Source of the DNA: Kiritimatiellia bacterium
GTDB lineage: Bacteria; Verrucomicrobiota; Kiritimatiellia; CAIVKH01
Assembly: GCA_023953695.1 (NCBI GenBank)
Contig: JAMLJG010000001.1
Coordinates: forward strand, 124,001 to 188,000
Length of the DNA: 64,000 bases
Reading direction: 5' to 3'
Shown here: piece by piece, positions 1-12,000 of the stretch
How positions within the stretch are numbered: the stretch's first letter is position 1
Layout of the letters: each line of letters opens with the position of its first letter
Position numbers and translations under genes: made by a program
Notes under the pieces: model-generated
What the model saw: the letters and a program-made list of their open reading frames with translations, nothing else
What the model was told of the DNA's origin: nothing
Database searches by the model: none

Positions 1-2
1 CT

Positions 3-3000
3 TTCAGTGGCGGTCTTAACATTAATGAGGGTGTGACCTATTCGCAGGGCAATGCCAGCTCGCTGGGTTCTGGCACGGTGACGATCGGCGCGGCATCGGG
101 CAGCGCAAATGCTCATTTGGAGTTCTCGGGCGCTGCGCGTACGCATGCGAATGACATCGTTATCGCCTCGGGTAGTTCGGGTGTGGCCACCATTACAAAC
201 GCGGGAAATGTTTCCATTACCCTTAGCGGCGCAATGACGTTGAACAAGGCTGTGGGTGTGAGCGCGATTGGCGGCGGAAGCAGCGTGGTCAATCTCGATG
301 GCGCGATTTCCGGTTCCGGTGCAATCAACGCGGATGCCGCGTCCGGCAACTACATCAATCTTGCGGGGAACAACTCCAGCTACACCGGCACGCTCAATGC
401 GAATGGCGGAACCGTTCGGCTGTCTGCCGCAAACTCGTTGACCTCTGCGAATTCGCTGGCGGTCGCGTCAAGTGGAACCGTGGATGTGCGCGTGGGTGTG
501 ACAGTGGGCTATTTGACAGGAACCGGCACGGTTCTGAACAATTCGGGCTCGGGTTCCACGCTGACGTTGAGTCCGAGCAGCGGCACGACGACGTTCGCCG
601 GTTCTCTGCAAAACGGCGCATCCACTCTTTCGTTGACGAAGTCGGGAGCGGGCACGCAGGTGTTGACGGGCGCGAGCACCTACACCGGGAATACCACGAT
701 CAGCGCTGGCACGCTGGTGATGAATGGAACAAACACGAGCACGGCCGCCACGGTGTCGAGTGGTGCGACGCTGATGGGCAGCGGCTCGATTGGCGGATTG
801 ACGGTGTCGAGTGGCGGCACCGTGCGGCCGGGTGCGAATGCCAGCACCATTGGTCGTCTTGGCGTTTCATCGCTGACGATGAACAACGGCTCCTCCGCGC
901 GCTTCAAGATTGGCGATGCTTCGGACACGACGGATCGCGACTACATTAACAATAGCGGCTCCGCGACGATTAGCGCGACGACGACGATCTATTTGGATGA
1001 CAGTCAGTTGAGCAATTTCAACCCCGCGCTGAGCTATAGCTGGAATTTGATCGTGGGCGGCATTACGGCCGCGGGCAATTTCTCGCTGGACGACTCGACA
1101 TACTGGAGCACGAGCAAGGCGGGCGGCACTTTTTCATTGTCCGCGAGCGGCAACAACCTCGTCCTGACCTTCACGCCGGTTGCGGGCGAACCGACGACGC
1201 AGGCGACGAGCATTGGATTCAGCTCTATAGGCGCGACTTCGATGACGGTCAGTTGGACCAGCGGCGATGGCGCAAATCGCATTGTGGTTGCACGAGCGGG
1301 TGGCGCGGTGAGTTCGAACCCGAGCGACAGCTCGACCTACACAGGCAATGCCACCTTTGGAAGCGGGTCGGAGATCGGAACGGGCAATTTCGTGGTGTAC
1401 AACGGCAGTGGAAGTTCCGTTTCGGTTTCGGGATTGAGCGCGGGCACGGTCTATCACTTCCGCGTGTATGAATATAATGGTTCGTCCGGCAGTGAGGACT
1501 ATCTGACGAGTACAGCGACGGGCAATCCGGCGAGCCAAACGACACTTGCGAGCGAGCCGACGACGCAGGCCACAACGGTCACCTTCTCGTCGCTCGGCAA
1601 CACGAGCATGACGATCAACTGGACTTCGGGCAATGGCGCGAATCGGCTCGTGATTGTTCGTCAAGGCTCCGCGCCGAGTGGCGGGCCGGTGGATGGCACC
1701 GCCTACACTGCGGATGCGGATTTCAGCGGCAGCGGCTCTGCCTTGGGCAGCGGCAAGGTGGTTTATCAGGGCTCGGGCAGCTCGGTGGCGATCACCGGAC
1801 TTTCGGCCTCCACGCTCTACTATGCGCAAGTTTTCGAATATAACGGCAGCGGCGCATCGCTGAATTACAATACGAGCGGCGCGAGCGGAAACCCGGGCAA
1901 TCGCTACACGCTGGCGGCGGAGCCCACGGGCCACGCGAGCGCGTTTTCGGCTTCCCCGATCTCGGCCTCGCAAATTGATCTGAGCTGGACAGCGGCGGCG
2001 GGCCCGCCGTCGGGCTACATCATTATTCAGCGCGCTGGCGCTGCGCCGACAGGCGCGCCGTCGGACGGCACGAGCTATACGGCGGGCAACACAATAGGCG
2101 ATGGCACTGTGGCCGCGATTGTGACTCCGGGCTCTGCGACCTCAGCGTCTATCACCGGTTTGAGTGGCGGCACCACGTATCACTTTGTGATTATGCCGTT
2201 CAATTGGGACGGCTCGAACAATCAGACTTACAACTATCGCACTGCGGCAACAATTCCCTCTGCGAGCGCGACGACCTATGCTTCGGAGCCGAGCACGCAG
2301 GCCACAAGCATTACATTCCCCGCGCGTACCAAGTCTTCGATTGATGTGAGCTGGACCAGCGGCAATGGGGCGAATCGCGTTGTGGTGGCGCGCGAAGGCG
2401 CGGCTGTGAACAGCGATCCGGTGGACGGCACGGGTTACACCGCGAATGCGACGTTCGGATCGGGCACCGAGATTGGAACCGGCAACTTTGTGGTCTACAG
2501 CGGGTCGGGCAGCAGCTTCACGATCACGGGTCTGAAGACGAACACGACCTATCACTTCCGCGTGTATGAGTTCAACGGCAGTAGCGGAACCGCGAATTAC
2601 AACGTCAATACGGCGAGCGGCAATCCAGCCAATCACGCGACGGCCGACAATGAGCCGGGTATTGGCGTGGGCAGTGGCATCAGCGTGAGCACGACTGTGG
2701 GGTCGGACCCCTCGGCTGGCTCCTTTGTGGTCACGAACGTTGGCGGCAGCTCTCTCTCGTACGTGATCAGCGATGACGTCGCTTGGTTGTCCGTATCGGC
2801 GGAAACCGCGACGAACAAGACGAGTGGCCAGACGCAATCGCATACGGTGAACTACAACGTTGCGGGATTGTATGCGGGCGTGAGCAATGCGACTATCACG
2901 GTGACGCAGTCGGGCGGCGGCGAGAATGCGGCGACCAACTCGCCCCGGACGATTCCCGTCACGCTGACGCTCAATGCCATCCCCGATCCGACTTCGGTGA

Positions 3001-6000
3001 GCGTGCAGGGCGAAGCGCCGGAGTTTAATCGCTTGTTCTGGACGAAGAATGCTTCTTACGACGTGATGGTTGTCCATCGCGCGGGTGGCGTTCCCTCTGT
3101 GCCGGTTAACAACACGGCCTACAGCGTGGGCGACACCTACGGTTCAAGCACGCGCGTCATCTACAAGGGCGCCGCGGCGACGTTTGAGCACGTCGTGACA
3201 CCGGGGACGACCAATCAGTACGCATTCTACTCGATCAACAACAACCACTATTCTGCGGGCGTGGCTGGCGGGGCGACGAATCCGGCCTATCAGGCCAATA
3301 TCGTAATCGAGCAGTTCTCCTACACCAACGGTCTTTCGATCAGCGCTCGCGCCGGAGGCGCGGGCTGGACGAACGCGTGGGATCTGTCGTCGGGTTCCTA
3401 TTCGATCGCAACGCAGCAGTTCGCGCAGACGGCGGGTTATCCCACCATGGGCGGCAATATTCTGGTCGGTACGAACGCGCAGGCCTATCGCAGCATCACG
3501 AACATCTCGTCCGGCAAGCTCTATGTGGCGGTCAAGTTCCGCAACACCTCGGGCAGCGGCACGGAGTGGAGCGGGTTGAGCTTCTACAATGGAGGAACGG
3601 AGTTGAAGTTCCTCGGCGAATCGTACGCGGCTGATCGCGGATTCACGGTCGGTTCGACCGTGCTCGGCACCGCGACGCTGTTGCCCAATACCGATTACAC
3701 GATGATCGTGATGCACGATTTCAGCGCCAACGCGACGTATGGAAATCTCTACACCAACGCCAGCCAGACGGTTCCGGCAACGGAGCCGGGTTCATGGCAG
3801 GTGACGGACTCGGGTTCGATGGCGGCGGTCAACCGCATTTGCTTGGGCGGCAATGTCGGCATGCGCTGGGATGAAATTCGCATCGCGACGAACTGGACGG
3901 CGCTGTTGAACCTGGCCGACACCGAACCAAGTCTTTCTGTCACGCCGACGAATATCGCGATCTCGATGACCAAAGGCAGTGTTACGTCGAAGACATTTAC
4001 TGTTTCCAATTCGGGAACGCTCGGCTTGATTTACACCAATACCATTACCTATGGATCTGGATCGGGATGGCTTTCTGTCGCTCCGACGGGGCAGTTGGTC
4101 GGCGGGAATGGGAGTTTGATTAATACCGGATCGGTGAGCGCCGTAGGCATGGCGGTTGGCAGTTACGTCGCGACAAACCGCGTTGCCGGCAACCAGACGA
4201 ATTCGCCTGTTGACGTGGTCTTCAACCTAACCGTGACCGCGATCTCCACGCCGACATCGGTTTCCGCGACAGCGGACGGCGCGGAGATGGTGCGTCTTGC
4301 TTGGACATCGGCTTCTGATGTGATGATTGTCTATCGGAACGGCGCCGATCTCTCTGCCGATCCGACTGACAATACGGCATACAGTGTGGGCGACTTGCTC
4401 GGAGGCGGCACCGTGATCTGGAAAGGCAACGCGAGTGCGCTCGAACACATCGTTGCGACTGGCGCTACACACTATTACCGGATATACGCGATCAATAACA
4501 ATCACTACTCGGCACCTGCTTCGGCGAACGCGACGACCGTTTCGTACGTGGCAGGTGAGATTGTGGAACCGTTCTCCTACACGAATCTAGTGTCGCTGGG
4601 TTCAAATAACGGCGGTAGCGGCTGGTCTGCGGCGTGGTCTGTGAGTTCGGGCACTTGGGGCGTGCGCCCATCTCTCAGCAGCAACAACATGCACGCCATT
4701 TCCGGCTATCCGATGGAGACGGGCAACAAGATCCGCATGGCGGATCCGGGCGACGGAGGTAGCGCCTCGGCATATCGCAACGTGTCGCCCATCAGCACGG
4801 GCAAGGTCTATATCGCGGCGATAATGAGTTATGCATTCCGGGGTACGAGCAAATGGGCTGGCGTCTCATTTCTCTCCAATGGAGTCGAACGCGCGTACTT
4901 CGGAAAGTTGTACGCCAGCACGAACAAGTTCGGCTTGAACAGCCAGGGCGGCTCGCCAGTCGAGTCCACCTATGAGCTAGGCCCGTTCTCTGGAAGTGTG
5001 GGCAGTACGAACAACACCTACCTGATCATCGCGCGCTATGACTTCGCGACGCGCGCGATGGACATCAAGGCATACTACCGGACCGATTCGGTTCCGGACG
5101 TGGAGCCGGGATCATGGGATGCATCGGACACGCTGCCGGCGGGGCGCATGGATCGCTTTGATGGAATCCGACTCTCCGGCGGATCGGCGGCTGGCGGCAC
5201 GATCGGTCGCGTGGACTGGGATGAAATCCGTGTGGCACAGAGCTGGGCGGAATTGCTCAATGTCACCCCGGCGCTGCCGTTCGCGACAGCCTATCAGATT
5301 GGCAATGCCGCCAATGAAGTGACGGATGCGCAGTTGAAGGATGGGACTTTCCCGGTTTCGATGACGCTGTGGGCGGATTCAGGTGTTGAGTCGGTCAGTG
5401 TGACGCCGCCCTATTTCAAGCCGAACTTCGACTTGTTGCATCCGACCAGCGGGCAGATTGTGACAGACAAAGTCTTTTCGTCCTTCTCTTATCAGGGCGC
5501 AGGGAAGACGCTGGTCGCCTCGAACAACACGCATTCGACGGTGGATTCTGCGGCCATAGTCCTCGGCGTCTATACGGGGCGCTGGAGCGCGATTTCCTCG
5601 AATGCGTTCTCAAAGATTGACGCGGCAGCGTTGTCCAATGGAACGGCGATTTCTTTCACCGTGCTCGATGACGACAGCTTGGCGCCTGAGCCTGTGACGA
5701 TCAACTCGACAAACGTCGGCGGCGGCTCTGCGCGTCTCCTACACATCGCCGTTGATGGCACCAACATTTCGGCGAACGGCGCATCGTCGAACAACATCCA
5801 ATATACGACGACCGACGGCGTGTTGGCCGAAATATCGAGCGCCAAGCCGCTGCTGTTCTGGTTGGGTGCGCGCGACGCCTCGGGGTTGAGTCGTGGAGGC
5901 AATGCCGAACTCGACTCCCACCTGAGTGTTGGCTCCGCGATCATCAGCAACGTGACTCAATACGATGCGACGCGCAGCGATCCATTTGCTTCGACGATGA

Positions 6001-9000
6001 ACGCGAAAGCAACGAACGTGTGGAGTTGGATCACGCCGCTATCGAACACCGAGCTGCAGAACCTCGTTACCAATAGCGCTGCCGCAGGTTCGAATGCCGT
6101 GGTGATGACATGGCGCGATGCCGACAACGACCGGCCGGGCGATCAAACCTCGGTGGTCTATACGCAGGGCTGGTTCAAGGTGAACGACGACGACACCACA
6201 GCGCCGACGATTCAGAACTTTGTGGTGGGCGGCGCCGAAGGCGCGGGCACGGTACGCGTGGATGAGTTGTCCTCCGGAACCGGCTGGAGCATCACGGGGC
6301 GTGTCAGCGATTCCGGAAGTGGCATCAATGTGAATGGGACAGAGACAAACCAGCCGGACAGCTCGCCCTATTTCGAATTGTGGGACCCGACGGGCGCCCT
6401 TCGCTATCGCAAGGCGTTCAGTACGTTTGCGTTCACAAACGGTGAAGCCAAGACGCTTTCCTCCATCGGCAATGGCGCTGAAACGGTCAGCGGCGTGACG
6501 TTCTCCGATACGGGTGTGTGGACCGCGCGGGTGATCGTGGCCGATGCGGATGCGGATTATGGGCCGAACGATCACTCGATTGGCACTAACGAGATTCCGT
6601 TCACCGTGATTGTCGGCGCGAGTTTGGGCGGGCTGGGCAATGTGCCGGCGGCCTTCGCGGTGACCTCGTACTATGGCACTGTATCGAGTACGAATCCATG
6701 GCCGAACTTCGTTGTGACGAATATCGGCTCGGGCACACTGAGCTACGATGCGACGGTCAGCTATGGCGGCCCAGGCGGCTGGTTGCAGGTTGCGCCGGGC
6801 AGCGGGTCGCTGACGGGCCATGGCGCCACGCAGATTCACACCAACTCGATTGATGCGTCCTTGCTTGCGCCGGGCGTTTACACGGCGACCATCACCCTGA
6901 ATGGCAATCAAACCAATTCCTCGAAGACCATCGCGGTGACGCTGCGCGTGTTTGGGTATTACCCCGGCGAGATCATGGATCAATTCACCAATTCGACCGG
7001 ATCCCTGGAGGGCATGACGGGCGGCACGGGGTGGTCTGCCGGATGGGATAACAATCCGGATTCGGGATATTCGATCAACTCGAGCAGTCTCACAGTTCCG
7101 GGCAACTATCCCGCATCCGCAGGCAACAAGGTGTGCGGCGATACATCGGGTGGAACAGAATTGCAGACGTACCGCAAGTTTGGGTCAACATTCTCGACGG
7201 GCAAGGTATTCGTCGCCATTGCCGTTCGCAAGACGGATAGCAACTCAGACGGCTACCACGGCATCTCGTTCATGAACGGCGGGACGGAACAGGTATTCTT
7301 CGGAAAACTCTTCAACGGCGGCAATTTTGGAATTGACCTCCTCGGCAATGGCGGCGCTGTGGCCGGAAACTTTGGCGTCACCGGGGTGGGGGATCCAGGC
7401 TATTTCTACATCGGAATGTACGACTTTGCGGAGAACAAGGTGTTCGGGCGCGCGTACAACAATTCGGATACGATTCCGACCACCGTTCCAGATTGGGCCG
7501 TTTCCAACACGCCCACCGTTGCGATTAGCGCCATTGACGGCATTCGAATTGCGGCGAAGGACGAGGGCACCTTCTGCTACGATGAAGTCCGTGTGGCATC
7601 GAGCTGGGAGGGCTTGCTCAACCTGTTCACGCAGGAGCCCAACGTGCACGCCAGCGGTCTGAGCTTCCGCGAGGTGAAGACGGATTCGATGATCGTCGGG
7701 TGGACACCCGGCAACGGCGCGAACCGCATCGTGATTGCGCGCGAAGGCTCTCCGGTCACCTACAGCCCGACGGACAGCGTGTCGGTGGCATTCAACAACA
7801 ACTACACCTCCGGAACCGACCTCGGTGGCGGCAACAAGATCGTGTACAACGGTGGCGGCACGAACGTCACCCTGACGGGTCTCAATCCGGCGACCCGCTA
7901 CTACTTTGCGATTTACGAGTACAACGGCGCTCCGCCGAACTACTACACCAACGCCGGTTGGGCGACGGGGGATCGCTGGACAATTTCGACAGAGCCGGCC
8001 AATCCTATTGTGACCTTCAACGCCTATCCGGCGTCGGATACGACGATGACGAACAAGTGGTCGCTGCCCGGCGGCTCGCCCGCCCCGGATGGCTTCTTGA
8101 TCTTGAGCCGACCGGAGAGCGCTGTGGATCAAGTGCCTGTAGATGGAGTTGGCTACACGAATGGGCAGTTGATATCGGATTCGCGCGTGAGGATCGTGAC
8201 GCCTGGCAGTGCCACGGAAGCGCTGCAGACGGATCTCACCTCGTGTGTAGACTACTACTTCAAGATATTCCCATTCCGCTGGAACGGATCGAATGCCGAG
8301 ACGTACAACTACCTGACCAATTCCGCTGCCACGGCCACGGCGGAAACCGAGTGCTCGGCGCCGACGTTGCAGGCGAGCAATATCGTGTTCAACATCACGG
8401 ACACGAATTCTGTTACCCTGTCGTGGCAGCGTGGCAGTGGGCAGGGCGTTTTGCTCGTGGTTCGAGGAACCAATGCGGTTAGCCAGAATCCCGTGGACGG
8501 AACGACCTACACGGCGAACGCGCAGTATGGCAGCGGATCGCATTTGGGTGGTGGCAATTATGTTGCCTACATTGGCACGGGAACAACGGCCACGATTACC
8601 GGACTTCTGCCGGGCAATACCTATCATTTCCGCTTGTATGAGTACAACGGCGCGGGCGCGGGAACGGATTACAATGTTACGACCGCGAACGACAATCCGC
8701 GCAGCACGACAACGGCGGCCTTCGGCCTGGTGGAAGATAAGTTCGTATGGAACTACTTCGGCAACTATGCGAACAACAATCTAGATAGCGCGGGTACCGG
8801 AACGGGGTGGAGCGACTCCTGGTCCACATTCGGCGGCTATGTTGCCGTGGACGATGCAAATTCGCCTCCGTTCAAGGGGTATCCTGCCGATACGCGCTCG
8901 GGCTGTGGAAACAATTGTGACGACAGCCGACAAGTCAAGATCGCCACCGTTTCCGGCACGGGCTATGGCGCCACTCGCCACTTCCCGGCGCGAACGAGCG

Positions 9001-12000
9001 GCAAGCTCTATGCGGCGGTCAAGATCAACATTCAGGACACATCGCAAACCAGCGCCTGGGCGGGGATTTCGTTCTACAGCAACGCGACGGAAGTCGCCTT
9101 CCTCGGGAAAGGATCGGGCTTCACGAGTGATCTGGCGCTGAGCGACACGTCCACAACGGTCACGAATGACTTGTCTCGAGGCAACAGCAATTGGCAGCTC
9201 TACGGGGGCAACCCATACTTGATCGTGATTGAGTACGATTTCGACAACAAGACGCTGCGCGGCATGGGTATTTCCACAAACCTAATTCCCTCTGCCGTTC
9301 CGGAGGCGGAACTGGGCTGGCAAGTCGAAATGACGAATGTGAACATTTCGAGCATTAATGGCATTCGTCTCGCGGGCCGAAATGTGGGCGATCTGATTTT
9401 TGACCACATTCGTATCGGTCCGACGTGGGAGAGCACGATTTGGAACTTGCCTGCGAATTGGCACCAGGACAATGGTCCGGTTCCCACGCTGGTCTACATT
9501 GGCACGAACTACAACTCGGCGGTGTACGATCAAGTCATCACGAATTTGAGCGACGCGGAGCTCAAGTCGTCGCAGCTCATTGATTTCGCCATTCGCTGGA
9601 ATAGCTCCGATGGGGTGTTCCTGACCAATTCAACGGGTGGCCTATTGAACCAAGGCTCCCGGAATGCGCGTGTGAGTCCGAACTGGGACCCATTGGCCGT
9701 CGGCGTGGCTTCCAATCAGTTCAACTTGGATCGCTATTTCACCAACTTCTTTGGCCAGAATGGCGCGACCGTCGTCACGACCTATCAGAAGAACGCCTTC
9801 AGCGTAACGAATATTGACTTTGAAACGCGCTACTTTGTCACGGTGTCCGCCGAGACGTTCCCCGGCGGCTCGACCGTTGCGCCCGACACGAGCGGATACA
9901 GCTCGTACGATCGCGTTCCGGTCAATCGCGCGATCACCATCAACGAGGCGCTGCGCTTCTATGTGTATGACGACGATACGAACTCGCCGGCCATGGGCGC
10001 ACGCGCCATGCGAGTGCTGACCAATGTGACCCCGACCGCGGCGCAGAGCGCGGGTGACGGGATCGAGCGCCACTTCGTCTACGACGGCGATTTGGGGCAA
10101 ATGGGGATGCGCGTTTCGCTGGGCGTCTACGACACCTACAGCGGCCTGCAGCGTTCGTCGTCTGGCAACGCCGACACCAATATGACGGTGACAATTCCCT
10201 TTGTGACAACGAACAACAATGCGGATTTCAAGACGGCATTGAGTTCGGCGGATACCAAGTCGTCGAGCGCGACCAGTCTTTGGGAGTTCGCCTCGAGTGT
10301 CTTTACCTGGCAGCGCATTTCCGACATGTGGGGTGGCGATGGCACCTCTCCGCAAGGACAGGACTTGTCTGTCACGGCGCACATTCCGGATGCGGACGAC
10401 GACCGCGTAAATGACCAGATGTGGACGAGCAACCAGCTCATGGGCTTCATCCGCGTGCTGGACGACGATGTGTTGCCGCCGGAGGAATCGCGACTCGACT
10501 TCGCGGGAGCGGGCGCCAAGCCGTTCTATATGAACACCAATGGATACGCCATTGGCAGCGGCGATACGCTCATTCGCGGCACCTATCCCCGCCGCTCGGG
10601 CACGGGCTCGAACACGATCTTCGCAATTACCGACGAAGAACTGGCCAAATCGTCGAGCCGTTCGCTGCAGTTCGTCTTCGGTAGCGTGGACTCGAATAGC
10701 GGTGTCGCACGTGGGATATCGGGAACGACCAACTCCATTATGAGCTTCAGCGTCGGCGGAGATATTATTTCCGGTGTGACCGCGGGCTGGAATGCGTCGC
10801 TCTCCACTTCGCTGAATCAGCCGGGCGTTCGTCAGACGAACGTTTGGACGTTCTCCGATGGATATTTCTCCGGCCTAGTCATTACGCAGCTCATGAATGT
10901 GACGGGAAGCAGCGGAAGCGGCTCCAACCGTGTGGCCGTCACGATTCCCGATGTGGACAATGACCGCACCAACGACATGGCGACGCTGTATGATCGCACG
11001 GTGGGGTGGCTGCAGGTGTTCGACGACGACATTAATGGACCGGTCATGAGTGTCGCTCGGGTGAGCGAGTCTGAGGGCGGCGGCGTCCTCCTGTCCTCAA
11101 GTTTTGAGACGAATCAGGGCTGGCTCACAAGCTACGGAAGCGGTACCGCGTGGACGAATAACGACGGTATTTATGGCAACTGGGTGGGTGTCGGCGTGAA
11201 TCAAACATCGCTTGATCCGAAGAACACGGGCACGCGCCGAATCGGGTTGCTGACCAATGGCATTCCCGAGCCGCAACCCTACATTCAGTTGCCGCCGGTG
11301 AACAATCCGGGACGATTCAGCTTGTATGCCGCGCGTGTGGGAAGTGGGTCTGGAGATCCCATGCTGCGCTTGGAGTGGCGCAATGGAAGCTCGTGGGAAA
11401 GCCTGGGCGACCAGGTTGTTCCGGGGACCACCTATCAGCCGCTCACGTGGGATTTCGAACTCGAGAGCGCAGGCGTCACGCTGCGTGTGACCCGGGTGAA
11501 CAATGGCGAGCAGCGCTCACAGGTCTATCTGGATGACTTTGCGGTCAACTCGATCCAGACCTGGATTGGCACGAACGACATGACCAATGGCGAGGTGCAC
11601 GTCGGCTGGGAGCATGGCGTGGATGACTATTCCAATGTGAAGGAATACCGCGTGGTTGCCCCGACATTCGGATCCGTTCTTCCTACGAGCAAGACCGAAG
11701 GTTCGTATGTCAATCCGTCGGTTACGTCTCAGACCTTCAGCATTGAGGGTCAGGGCGTAATCACCGGCTACGTGTTCGCGGTGGATAGCGATGACGATCG
11801 CGCGGACGACGACACCATGGGCAACGTGCTGCCGCTTTTGGTGAAGGTGGACACGAATCCGCCCCCGCGCGTGATCGGCCTTCGCGCGACAGATGCGGCG
11901 AATGATTATCTGTTCGATCCCAACATTGATGAATCGTCTGAAATCAAGGTCGAGTGGACACCGGGCGGCACGAATGTGGCGCAGGCGGCCGGCTGGCGCC

